Source of the DNA: Scheffersomyces stipitis CBS 6054
Lineage: Eukaryota > Ascomycota > Pichiomycetes > Serinales > Debaryomycetaceae
Assembly (NCBI RefSeq): GCF_000209165.1
Contig: NC_009044.1
Location: 1,550,001 to 1,614,000 of the forward strand
Direction: 5' to 3'
Length of the DNA: 64,000 nt
The translations under genes and the position numbers were made by a program. Positions 19,097 to 28,457 of the stretch are shown here, piece after piece; within the stretch, counting starts at the first letter, position 1, and each line of letters starts with the position of its first letter. A model generated the notes under the pieces. The model did not search any database. It worked only from the letters and a program-made list of their open reading frames with translations, and had not been told where the DNA came from.

Positions 19097-22000
19097 ATGG
19101 CGAAGATCAAGTTGCAAGTTTTGCTTGTGCCGTCGTACTTCGCCAGTGTGCCCACTGCGCTCGTGGACCCCCATTTGACCAAGAGGTTTCTTCATCTAGC
19201 TGACCCTACCATTGAGTTGGGCAACATCGACAAGGATATCGATTCCCGTTATCGCAAACTTTACCCTGATGAAAGTCCCTTAAATATTGAGAAGCTTCAG
19301 GATAACGATAACTGTGATCTCGATCCCGAGTTCCGGATCCAAGATGTCTTGACCAACGGCGATGTGCTTCGGATCGTTGTTCGCAACATTTTCCACCATA
19401 ACCCCTCGTCCATTTCCTCTAATACTGGAACGCCATTGATGTCCAAATCTTTTGACGTAATGCAAAGCACTCCATTGTATCCCTCGGAACATTTGTTGCT
19501 AGGAGACACCACTCTCCCGATGACTGGGGGTTATGCCTCTTCAAATCACTTCCGGCCACCACAAGAATTCTTCGAGACTCCTCATAACAATAGACTTCTT
19601 CTACCTCCCCAACATCAGCAACAACAATTTCAGAATCAACAGCTTCAACAAAATCAACAATTTCAACAAAATCAACATAATCCACAATTTCCTGTTGTTG
19701 TGGCTGAAACCCCTAAACTCGTAGTCCGTAAAGGTCGTAGAAGAGCTTCTTCACGCGCTGATTTTGATGAATCCAACATCTCGCTACCTCCTCCAGAGTC
19801 ACGTCCTGATCGGGTTGTCCCCACGAAGCGGATCGACACCACAAAGTCTAACAGTTCTATTTCTGGAAGACGTATCACTCTGGGAATGTTGACGATGCCA
19901 CACCAGCATCCAGAGTCTGTAGACCAAGACAATCTCTTTGGTTCGGCTACGAGGGATACATTAGTTCCTCATCTGGTGACGATTTCAGACTACGAAGATG
20001 AAGACGTCGACGATACGGAGGTGCCTTTGGTAAAGAAAAAGGGAAGACCAGCCAAGAAGAAGCGTGGCCCCAAGCCTAAAGTAGTGGCTCCAACGCACAA
20101 TATGAGCGACTCGGATGAGACGTTGCCCCAGCCCAAGCCGAAGAGACGTATAGGACGGCCCAAGGGCTCAAAGAACAGACAGCCTCGTACTGTAGATGAC
20201 ACTCTCTCGAAGCTGGAGATGATAGAAATGATCAAGAGCAGTATGAACGACACAGGCAGTACACGGGAGCGCGTGGTTGCTCCTCCTCAACCTATAGTTA
20301 AGACTCCGGCACAGGCTGCTATAATCAAAAGTCTAGAAATAACCATGAACGATACGCCAAAGTCTAGGAAAAGAACTGCTAAGCCTGTAGGAAGGCCTCC
20401 TAATAAAGTAACCAAGCCTACTTCCAAAAGAAACTCTATTGTATCGCCTGTGACTGAAAGCAAGTCAAAGCTTTTGGAATCTAAGCATTTCAATAGCAAA
20501 GATATTAATAATACAGGTGTTTCAGTACAAGAAAGCATTAACTCCAATACTGATAGTCACGATGTAACAGGAACAAATGGAGAGTCTTCGCACGTGAATT
20601 TTGCTAATGTTTCATCTCTTTTGGAGAAAAGCAACGGCCAGGAACTGAAGAGTGACATAGTCGTTGACTCAAATGAAGAAGAGGATATTTATGTGGATAC
20701 TTCTCTGACCTTGGGTCGATTGTACATGAAAATGAAGAACTTTGAAAATAGAATAAGGCTGCATACTTCTGATGTCACCGGTTATCCAAAGAAAATGTCT
20801 CCGGAGCCCAATAATGATGATAATGTGATAAACTCGGCCATTTTGAATCCTACGATTAATCTCGTTATGCATATGAGAAATACGGTTCCAAACGTCCCTG
20901 CAGCTCCTCCAAATCGGGTTACTCCTTCGAAGCCAGCATCTACATATACTCCAAAACCAGGTTCGAGACCAAGAGGTAGACCTCCTAAGAATCCCAGAGT
21001 TACTCCTATTAAAAAGGATACCAAAGTTTCCAAGGTTGAAGCGGCTGCAGCCAAGAGAGCTCCTAATACCACGATAGTAGCTTCTCCAGTTGTTGGAGCT
21101 ACGGCTGTCAGTAGCTCAATTCCAATTGGTGGCGAAAAAACGGAAAGCATTGATTCTCATGCTTCCACTTCAACTTCAGCAGCAATACCTGATGCTTTAG
21201 GTACCCAAACCACAGAATACTCTGTTATCCCAAACCTGAACCCCCATGCTGGACTTGAGAGTGGAGTATCACAATTGCATAGCAATAACAACAACAGTAG
21301 TAATAATACCAGTAACAATAATAAGGCTACAGTTGAGCAAGTTTCGAATGGGATTTTATTGGAGAATTCTCGCCCATCTGGTTCTCCACCTGCGGCACAA
21401 GTTGCGGCTCCACGAGTCTCACATCCCATTCCAACTTCTTCATTCTTTTCAAATCTGACTCCAACTACTTATAATGAATCAGAAGTCATAGATAGCAAAG
21501 TCAACACATATGGCTCTCCTTCAACATCTGCTACTTCGACTATTGCTACTCAGCCTGTAGAACACAAGAATGGAAGCACACTTTCTAACTTAGTGCACCA
21601 AGGTGAACGGGATGCAACTGTTCATAATGTTGACGTCGCATTCTCAAATAATTTGGGTGATGTCGCTACTAATGGTACAAACTCCGTTGGGGCCCTTCAG
21701 TCAGTTGCTGTTGTAGAATCAACTAATAATGTATTCATAGAAAACCTGGGACTGAAGGTAGCAGAGTCTACTACTGGTCTGAACTTTCCTGAAAAGATTT
21801 TGTCAGCTAAAGTTGAAGAAACAGGTTCCGATAAACTAGGAATTGACAGCAAAAAACGTATGAATGACTCGTCTTCCGGAGAATCGAGTGATGATGGCTC
21901 TTCTGATTCCGAAGCAGAATCTAAAAAGAAGCCACGTTTGGTAGCCTCAATTCCTTCTCTCTTACGTAGATCGCAATCGCCCATTTCGGCAATCGTATCT

Positions 22001-22468
22001 ACTGCTAAGAATATTGTAGCTGATGCTGCTGTGGTCCCTCAACAAGCGAAGACGCCTGCTAAGGCATTCCCTAGTTTCAATGATTGGGTCGCTTCGAAAC
22101 CACCAGTGGGACCAGGTGCCACTGCTATCTTGAATAGGTCGCCCTCTGCTTTTGGTCCGGAAAAGACGACTGTGAGAAAGCCTATCTTGTCGTCGTTGGA
22201 GGATTTGGCCACTCGGGGAGTTCCTGACGTGAAAGAATCGACAACTAAAGAAAGTACTCATGGAACTTCAGCTACGAAGAAGAATGTGTTTGAAGATGAC
22301 GATGATTCAGACGAAGATGAGACTAGCAGTGATGATGATGGCTCAGATGATGACTTCAGCGACGAAAGCGGAGTAAACGATGGATCTGAAAAGTTCCTTA
22401 GTATGAAGAAGGCTGTGGCCAGGAAAAACAAGGCCAAGAAGAACTTGTTCAGCAGCTTGAGAAGATAG
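19097..22468 (+). CDS. NET1: Net1/Tof2-like nucleolar protein (RENT complex type) with AT-hook-like motifs
   Basis: A 1123-residue, mostly disordered protein. The first 100 residues match the conserved N-terminal domain of yeast Net1/Tof2: start MAKIKLQVLLVPSYF, then YRKLYPDE, DNCDLDPEFRIQDV and VLRIVVRN. Net1 anchors Cdc14 and Sir2 in the nucleolus, supports rDNA silencing and Pol I transcription, and is part of the mitotic-exit switch. The middle is Q-rich (about 175-200) and then basic, with four AT-hook-like GRP cores at residues 316-318, 353-355, 432-434 and 627-629. The C-terminus has an acidic Asp/Glu/Ser run followed by a basic end (KKAVARKNKAKKNLFSSLRR). It may stand for both Net1 and Tof2, which in Saccharomyces are paralogues. 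The family call is firm at the N-terminus only. Confidence 0.82.
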   Translation: MAKIKLQVLLVPSYFASVPTALVDPHLTKRFLHLADPTIELGNIDKDIDSRYRKLYPDESPLNIEKLQDNDNCDLDPEFRIQDVLTNGDVLRIVVRNIFHHNPSSISSNTGTPLMSKSFDVMQSTPLYPSEHLLLGDTTLPMTGGYASSNHFRPPQEFFETPHNNRLLLPPQHQQQQFQNQQLQQNQQFQQNQHNPQFPVVVAETPKLVVRKGRRRASSRADFDESNISLPPPESRPDRVVPTKRIDTTKSNSSISGRRITLGMLTMPHQHPESVDQDNLFGSATRDTLVPHLVTISDYEDEDVDDTEVPLVKKKGRPAKKKRGPKPKVVAPTHNMSDSDETLPQPKPKRRIGRPKGSKNRQPRTVDDTLSKLEMIEMIKSSMNDTGSTRERVVAPPQPIVKTPAQAAIIKSLEITMNDTPKSRKRTAKPVGRPPNKVTKPTSKRNSIVSPVTESKSKLLESKHFNSKDINNTGVSVQESINSNTDSHDVTGTNGESSHVNFANVSSLLEKSNGQELKSDIVVDSNEEEDIYVDTSLTLGRLYMKMKNFENRIRLHTSDVTGYPKKMSPEPNNDDNVINSAILNPTINLVMHMRNTVPNVPAAPPNRVTPSKPASTYTPKPGSRPRGRPPKNPRVTPIKKDTKVSKVEAAAAKRAPNTTIVASPVVGATAVSSSIPIGGEKTESIDSHASTSTSAAIPDALGTQTTEYSVIPNLNPHAGLESGVSQLHSNNNNSSNNTSNNNKATVEQVSNGILLENSRPSGSPPAAQVAAPRVSHPIPTSSFFSNLTPTTYNESEVIDSKVNTYGSPSTSATSTIATQPVEHKNGSTLSNLVHQGERDATVHNVDVAFSNNLGDVATNGTNSVGALQSVAVVESTNNVFIENLGLKVAESTTGLNFPEKILSAKVEETGSDKLGIDSKKRMNDSSSGESSDDGSSDSEAESKKKPRLVASIPSLLRRSQSPISAIVSTAKNIVADAAVVPQQAKTPAKAFPSFNDWVASKPPVGPGATAILNRSPSAFGPEKTTVRKPILSSLEDLATRGVPDVKESTTKESTHGTSATKKNVFEDDDDSDEDETSSDDDGSDDDFSDESGVNDGSEKFLSMKKAVARKNKAKKNLFSSLRR
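19611..19690 (+). repeat. CAA-rich glutamine-coding tract in NET1
   Basis: Short imperfect repeats of CAA-rich units such as CAACAAAATCAACAATTTC, encoding a Q/N-rich segment. Such tracts vary in length between strains. Confidence 0.6.
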
Positions 22469-22621
22469 TGATGAAGAAATGATTTGCTACATTTATCGCT
22501 ATATGATATGATTTTCAACGCTTGTACACTAGTAAGAGATGTATATTTTAGAACATAGATTAAATAATGTATCATCATAGTTTTTTTTTGATTAGCTATT
22601 GCTTTCACTTGTGGTACAGCT

Positions 22622-24058
22622 TTACTTGTGATGCAAGTTTCTCCCCAAGATTCCTGTGGTCCATATTCTGTAGGACACATCCGGAGGGAGTACCTTGGTT
22701 ATCACAAGCAAAATACGGTTGTATATGTCACCTATGAAAGCTTCAGCTACATCTGGCTGCTCAATGACTAATGCTCCCATATAAGACTCAAAGTAGTCTC
22801 CAAGGAATTCCTCTTCATAGATTCTAGTCTCGTTAGCATCCATATCTGGGTGCAAGTTACCAGTATGCAAGTTCAAGAGATAGTCGGACTCCAATCTATA
22901 AGCTATTATAGCATCGTCTAAACCTTTATGAAGGTTATAGGCCACAGTCAACTTCGACAATAAAGTGTTAGTAGCCAAGATTGTACGCAACATATGGTAG
23001 GTGTTGTTACTGACAGCCATTGTCCCGTCTCTACAGAGTTCGTAGATTAGCTTGGACGACTCGTGAGCAAGAAAGAGATCACCCAAGCCATCCAAGAACG
23101 AAAGCTCGTACTTCAACAGGGTGTAGTTTCTGTGGTCCAAATCGAAGCCCAACTCAGTCAATTTGCCAGCAAAGGGATGAGTTGAGGTCAAGAGCATTCT
23201 GTAGTACTCTTTGTGCATAAGAGCCTTGACAAGTAACTCCTTGTCATGGATCTTGGGCAATGGAGGAAGAAATACCTTTTCGTCATGTGTCTCATGGAAC
23301 ATGATGTAAGGACAAGAACTTGAACCAGGGCTAGAAGAAGAAGAGGAAGAAGTTGTAGAAATAGAAGAAATAGATAGGGATGAAGCTGAAGATGAGATTG
23401 AGTCGTCGGAGGTAATGGAAGTGTTACGAGTTGCGGAATCTGGGTAAAGCAAATCGTGTCGTATGGCAACGTTTTCATAGTATTCCTTGATCAAGTCAAG
23501 CACCTGCTTGTCTCTGGAATCAGCGATTCTCAGGGCACCACGAGCACGCAATCCGCGCATGCTGCGGGAATCCAAGTACATGTCGATGATCTTGTCCAAG
23601 AACCTGTCCACCTCTTGTTCTCTATACGACAGAGCCAAGTAGCCAAAGATGATATACAACCAGTTTCTTAGGGCCAAGTGGTGGTCGGAAAAGATCAAGG
23701 CATCCTCGCTGTTCAATATGGTGGAGTTGGAAGTCAAAAAGTCCTTCAACTTTCTCGACGATTCCAGCGACGAGTCGGTCAATTCCTTGCGGATGAACGA
23801 GGTCAAGTCGAACACTACTTCCTTGATGATTCCTCCTCCTCCGATAGACAACAAGTGCTTGAACCTCCGGTAGGACTCGAGCTTGACGACATCACAGCCC
23901 AACAGCACAAAGTGGTACTTGACGAACTTGTCGGTCTGGAGTAGGGTGTTGAGTTGCGATGGGATGAGCAACGTCTGCTTAGAGCTGTAGCGATGGGTAT
24001 GGTGGGTATGGGATTTGGCATACATGGACCTTTTTGGGGACGATAGGGTACGGAGCAT
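22622..24058 (-). CDS. RNase III-fold protein, possibly mitochondrial, without dsRBD
   Basis: A 478-residue protein with a C-terminal RNase III-like domain at about 270-455. H282 sits in the first helix motif (MHKEYY, where HxSY is usual). LDGLGD (322-327) stands at the LEFLGD signature. Then come RTILATNTLLSKLTVAYNL, where other members have the RxxLVxNxxLA segment, and GDYFESYMGAL (420-430), where they have ADVFEALIGAI. Four acidic positions (D323, D327, D421, E424) correspond to the metal-binding carboxylates, one as Asp for Glu. No dsRNA-binding domain follows, unlike Rnt1 or Dicer. The N-terminus is basic and hydroxylated with few acids (MLRTLSSPKRSMYAKS), like a mitochondrial presequence. 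Residues 30-200 are helical with no recognised domain, and a Ser-run linker lies at 213-248. It could be a divergent mitoribosomal RNase III-fold protein (mL44/mL57 type) or an independent nuclease. Confidence 0.6.
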   Translation of the reverse strand: MLRTLSSPKRSMYAKSHTHHTHRYSSKQTLLIPSQLNTLLQTDKFVKYHFVLLGCDVVKLESYRRFKHLLSIGGGGIIKEVVFDLTSFIRKELTDSSLESSRKLKDFLTSNSTILNSEDALIFSDHHLALRNWLYIIFGYLALSYREQEVDRFLDKIIDMYLDSRSMRGLRARGALRIADSRDKQVLDLIKEYYENVAIRHDLLYPDSATRNTSITSDDSISSSASSLSISSISTTSSSSSSSPGSSSCPYIMFHETHDEKVFLPPLPKIHDKELLVKALMHKEYYRMLLTSTHPFAGKLTELGFDLDHRNYTLLKYELSFLDGLGDLFLAHESSKLIYELCRDGTMAVSNNTYHMLRTILATNTLLSKLTVAYNLHKGLDDAIIAYRLESDYLLNLHTGNLHPDMDANETRIYEEEFLGDYFESYMGALVIEQPDVAEAFIGDIYNRILLVITKVLPPDVSYRIWTTGILGRNLHHK

Positions 24059-25448
24059 GTATCTACAAACAAATTGGGGAGATATACGAGGGAGTTAAAA
24101 ACATACGGAAATGGAGGACTATTTATATAAACAAAGCTACAAATCTCAGCTTTAGACAAACAATTTATTCCACCAAATAAACATGACATAACACGTTGGG
24201 ACACGATCTAAAAGGGAAGTGCTGCAGAGTCATACAGGTGTAATCACGTTGCAGCCAGAGATAAGCGAGCGCAGAGAAGGCGTGGTTTCTGGGGAGATAT
24301 TTTTAGAAGACGATTTTTGATGAGAACAGTCATTTTCACGATGACTATGAAGCTGACTAGGAATCCATTGGCATCCAATCGCAGACTCATTGCCGTATAT
24401 CTGGTTCTGCTGGTTTATCGTTATCGTATCGCTTTATTGATGTGCTGCTTACATTACGTCATCGGCGCGAAAAGCAAATAGCTGCGAATCTGCACCATTT
24501 ACAATTGAAGTGAAGACTCCCAATTCAGCTTGTGGACTCCTCGCCATGACCATCAATCTACAAACATGGTACTGATTCGGAGCTTTAGGGAAGAGTTGCG
24601 TTGCGTGATGACTATTATAGATCTATAATCTTGATAAACTAAAAGTTCTCAGGGTGCAATCTCTGAGTCATAGCGGAGAAGGTAACATTCTCCTAGTACA
24701 AAGCAACATATAGAATCTAGATTACTCATACTGTTTCCCATTTCCCTTTTCTTCTCTCAATTGAAAAACCCATGGGTAACTACCAGGTTTAAATTTTCCG
24801 ACCGCTTGTACTCGCTTTCGACTGTCTGTTATGAGCAATACGTTTGAATACTTCGTCACTCCCCGCCACTCCCTATCCCAAAATAAAATACCTCAAGAAT
24901 AGAGGATGCATATGCTGTAAAACAATGTTCTAGAAGGGAAAAATCTGGTTAACTCCACAATTCTCATAAAAATAGTTCAAATTAAAAGGAATGCTCATTT
25001 TGAGAGTATTAGTCATTTTTGGCGAATTTGTGAACAATAATGAATAACTATTTTTTGAATACAAATCCTCGAAATAGCTTATACAAAGCTACTAATCCTC
25101 ACATTTTTCACCTGTGTTTTGACCTTCACTAACCTAGTAAAGGATCTCCTTTGATATATTAATATTTCTATATTGAACGTAATTATTTTTTAAAGTAGTG
25201 GCTTACATTGAACATATTAACCCATATAAACAGCTATAAACTAGAGATAAAGGCCACTATTACCCAATGTAGGCCAACTAAGAGGAAACCTCGAAGGATG
25301 AAAACCTCTAAAGAAGGAGCATAAATACAGAAACCTAATTAATGGTATAAGAGCCAAAAAATCGTTTTATTTAGAAAACGGGAACGTGACCAAAAACGTG
25401 ATAAATGAACAACACCAAAAATAGTATCGCTCTTTCGCCAACAAGAAC
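24059..25448. other. Intergenic between RNase III-fold gene and tRNA pair
   Basis: 1.4 kb. The left end is the promoter of the minus-strand gene, with ATTTATATAAAC near 24120 and an SCB-like CGCGAAAA at 24466-24473. The right part (24900-25400) is AT-rich and unremarkable. Such tRNA-proximal DNA often holds retrotransposon LTRs, but I saw no terminal repeat or target duplication here. Confidence 0.5.
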
Positions 25449-25521
25449 GCCTGCGTAGCGTAATGGTTAACGCGTTTGACTTCTAATCAAAAGATTGCGG
25501 GTTCGACTCCCGCCGTGGGTT
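25449..25521 (+). tRNA. tRNA-Arg(UCU)
   Basis: A 73-nt cloverleaf, no intron. The acceptor stem GCCTGCG pairs with CGTGGGT (with G-U pairs). D-arm GCGT...ACGC; anticodon stem TTTGA/TCAAA with loop CTTCTAA, anticodon TCT at 25482-25484; T-arm GCGGG-TTCGACT-CCCGC. It closely resembles the yeast tRNA-Arg(UCU). Only four bases separate it from the next tRNA, and that gap has no T-run able to stop Pol III. Confidence 0.93.
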
Positions 25522-25525
25522 CTTT

Positions 25526-25532
25526 GCGGTTT

Positions 25533-25563
<31 letters not shown>

Positions 25564-25615
25564 GATTCAGTCACAGTTAATCTGAAGGTCCTGTGTTCGA
25601 TCCACAGAAATCGCA
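25526..25615 (+). tRNA. tRNA-Phe(GAA) with a 17-nt intron
   Basis: A 90-nt gene, 73 nt when spliced. The acceptor stem GCGGTTT pairs with AAATCGC, discriminator A at 25615. Anticodon GAA at 25559-25561. The intron lies after position 37 (25563-25579), the canonical eukaryotic site. T-arm CTGTG-TTCGATC-CACAG. The mature sequence is nearly that of yeast tRNA-Phe. A T5 run at 25621-25625 provides the Pol III terminator. Confidence 0.95.
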
Positions 25616-25620
25616 TTATC

Positions 25621-25625
25621 TTTTT
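25621..25625 (+). terminator. Pol III terminator after the tRNA pair
   Basis: TTTTT begins six bases after the tRNA-Phe 3' end, followed by another T5 run at about 25629. It would end a transcript covering both tRNAs. Confidence 0.7.
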
Positions 25626-25907
25626 GCTTTTTGCTTCTTCTGTTTTATTTAAGTTATAATGATGAATACTTCTTGTTTTCAACCTGGCTGCTAACAATTG
25701 GAGTTTTCAAATGAGATAAATAACTGCGAAACTCAATATATCCTGTAGTCATTGGCTGGCTGCGAAAAGAGCATGCAAAAATCAATCTACTTTATACGAT
25801 ACCTACGTTACAGATTTGCAATCTTTAGAAACGATTATTCATTCATTAGTCATTATTACATGAAGAAAACAGATAAAAACCAAAACCAGTATTTATCTAA
25901 CAGTAAT

Positions 25908-27053
25908 CTAGCTTTGGTAGTTTTCCTTGACGAAGGTGTGCAAGTCGACAAAGTCCTGGTTCAAGAACTTGTTGAGCGTTGCCTCACCAAGAACCAACTT
26001 GAAGTTGCATAGATAAAGAAAGCCCACTTCCAAACGGTACAAGTCCCGTGTGGACACTCCACCGACGGTAGCAAACGATTTCTGTTTTTGGTACACATCC
26101 TCCAACTTCTTAGTGGAGCAGCGCAAGGAAGCCAAAATGAACCGGTACACGTTGACCGGACTGAGGGGGATGATGTCAAGAAGAATGCAGAGTTTGAACA
26201 TCATTGATGCCGTGTGGATGTAGGCCAGCACCGAAATGCTAGATGAGTACGTCTTGATTCGGAGCAAGAACTCATCGATGGTAAGAGGTGGCACCTTGAC
26301 AAGATTGAAGATTTTGAGAAGGTGCTGATTCTGCTCGATACGCTTAGAGTCTCTGTTGAATAGAACTTCTTTCTTGAAGCTGTCGAGATTCAAGTTAGTG
26401 ACAGGATCTGAAACCGGGTCAAGCTTGAGTTCCTTCACCAACTGCTTGATGGGGATATACGGAGGCTCCTTCGGTTCTTCTACTTGCTCGTCATCATCTT
26501 CTTGCTCTGTGAAAGGACTTCGCTGGGCTTCAGACTCAGCTTCCAATTCCTTACGTTCTTCAATAGAGTCTGGCGTTACTTCTTCATTAGCCAAAGAGTC
26601 TGGTGTCGATTCCTTAAACGAATACTGAGGGTAAATTGGCTGAGACAACTTGGCAAACTTCAATGGAGGCGATAACGGAGGCGTATGAGACCGCAACAAG
26701 GAATGCAGCGAAACACGCGTGAATTCGTGGCTGTCAGATTCGTGGCTGTCAGTGACTGTACTACTGCTGCTACAACTACTACTGGAGAAGTCGATATTGT
26801 ACTTGGCCAACTGCTCATTCTTGAACTGCTGGAACAAAACCGGATCCGACTGGAGCTTGATGATGTTTTGAACCAGCTGAGAAAGGATATAGATGGCATG
26901 GAAAATGGAGAGCTTGTTGATGTTCTTGAGCTTGTGCTCAAGATCGAAGATTAATTCGTCAATGTAGATTTCTTCAAGTGAGGTTGGGTCGTCGACGAAA
27001 GTCTCCTGGAGAGGTTTCAACGGTATATCACTGAGATCTTTTACGTATGCCAT
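25908..27053 (-). CDS. Pho80-type (Pcl) cyclin
   Basis: A 381-residue cyclin of the Pho80/Pcl6/Pcl7 group, partner of a Pho85-like kinase. The cyclin box is at about 250-365: VPPLTIDEFLLRIKTYSSSI, YIHTASMMFKLCILLD, LSPVNVYRFILASLRCSTKK, then the group's telltale FATVGGVSTRDLYRLEVGFLYL (the YAKVGGV...LNxLExxFL element of Pho80). About 90 residues before the box form an N-terminal helical region (ELIFDLEHKLKNINKLSIFHAIY), separated from it by an acidic Ser/Pro-rich segment with several SP/TP sites. Pho80 acts in phosphate signalling and Pcl6/7 in glycogen control; sequence alone does not choose. The ATG at 27053 is the first in frame. Confidence 0.8.
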   Translation of the reverse strand: MAYVKDLSDIPLKPLQETFVDDPTSLEEIYIDELIFDLEHKLKNINKLSIFHAIYILSQLVQNIIKLQSDPVLFQQFKNEQLAKYNIDFSSSSCSSSSTVTDSHESDSHEFTRVSLHSLLRSHTPPLSPPLKFAKLSQPIYPQYSFKESTPDSLANEEVTPDSIEERKELEAESEAQRSPFTEQEDDDEQVEEPKEPPYIPIKQLVKELKLDPVSDPVTNLNLDSFKKEVLFNRDSKRIEQNQHLLKIFNLVKVPPLTIDEFLLRIKTYSSSISVLAYIHTASMMFKLCILLDIIPLSPVNVYRFILASLRCSTKKLEDVYQKQKSFATVGGVSTRDLYRLEVGFLYLCNFKLVLGEATLNKFLNQDFVDLHTFVKENYQS

Positions 27054-28457
27054 GGTAGCGAGAGCAATGGGATACTATAGAAAATGAAAAGAATGATAGA
27101 AATTATAAAATAAACAAAATGACGAGAGCACTATCGATGAATAGAATCTTCTGTAGATGTCAATGCTGTGGAATCCAGTAGAGTTGTATTGTTGTCGGTG
27201 TGGTAAAGTACTATATGGTATAGTATGGTGGGCTATAATTGGAGACGATATAATAATGATTTAAGGTTAGATATGATGTGTTATGATATGTTATGATAAG
27301 ATACAATATGATAGATGTATTTTCTTGCAGTATGACAGGGTAATCCTCTTATCGTATAGTTTCGTATATCTGCTATATTAAGATACTACACTAATGAGAA
27401 TGGATTGCACTCACAATTCCACTGTGATTGTTAATTGCGGGAGCGATTGTGTTCTGGTACTATGCTACTGTTGTTAGTGGCAATGTTGCAAGTTATACAG
27501 TGAGTGATACCGCTGATTGGTTGTTCTTCTTCTTTTGTTATGAAAACTGGGGACGGGGCTAATGAAAGACGTGGCCATGGGCAAAATGCGCAGGAATACA
27601 ACACGGATGTTTTGCACCGAAAATACACGCCGACAGGGTACACAAGTCAACTTCAGAGCTCTTGATGCAACAAATAAAGTCGCTTGAATCTCCGGTTGCT
27701 AAAAGGAAAAGTAGCACAATTCATATGATCATTGAAATTTCTGTTCGGTAGGAAAAAAAAACTGTAGACCGGACTGAATGCAGGCATGAAATATAGGACG
27801 GGGACCAATGGAAGGAGATGGACCGACTAGTCAGAGATGGTGTCAAAATGTCATCAGAGGCAATTGTAATGGAGGCTATGGGCATTGTATACTCCATTTC
27901 TCACAAGAAACTTGCTGAACGCTCAAAGCATAAATATAGGGAAATGTTCCTTCAGTGCTTACATTTGCTCTGCATGTGGATATTTTGTGAGGACTGGGGT
28001 CCGGATAATGAATGGTTGCGAAAACCAGGCTTACAGTTGGGTGCAAATGTGGGATACAAGGGAACAATATAAAATGGCTTCATGGCTTCCAATTAACGAA
28101 CTTATATATATAAATAGATTATTTATTTCAGTCCACGATTTTCATCATTCCTCCAACAGTTTACTCGGCAATTTCCATTCCAGTGTTCCAACAAACAACT
28201 AGCAGGCAAAGCCTACCTGTCCTCGCATTTTGTCACAATACGTTGCGAACCATTGTTCCAAAGATATTGAACAATTGACACTTCTTGCACAATGTGATCT
28301 TCTCATACCAGTTGGTTTTCGCATTATTGCTAAGGAGATAGCAAGAAACTAGCATATGAAAAGACTTTGTAAGTAGTGCGCGATGAGAAGAACCAAAATA
28401 GTAATAACAAATCCAAGAGCGAATTCTCCCAACTAGCTCCTAAATCTTTTCATTAGC
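27054..28457. other. Intergenic: cyclin promoter and first F-box/LRR gene promoter
   Basis: 1.4 kb between divergent genes. Near the cyclin is a degenerate TA-rich tract with about 10-bp periodicity (27271-27315). TATATATAAATAG lies at about 28104-28116. Short frames at 27818-28202 have no recognisable protein features. Nothing else is supported. Confidence 0.5.
27271..27315. repeat. Imperfect 10-bp tandem repeat, TTATGATATG type
   Basis: Four consecutive near-copies with 10-bp register: ATATGATGTG, TTATGATATG, TTATGATAAG, ATACAATATG. It lies in the cyclin promoter about 220-260 bp upstream of the ATG. The period matches the DNA helical turn; a nucleosome or bending role is only a thought. 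Confidence 0.6.

Noticed and set aside
24900..25448. Possible retrotransposon LTR next to the tRNA genes
   Set aside because: No TG...CA ends, primer-binding site or target duplication could be identified.
27818..28202. Short plus-strand frames
   Set aside because: No domain, odd composition, and they lie in the promoter side of the first LRR gene.
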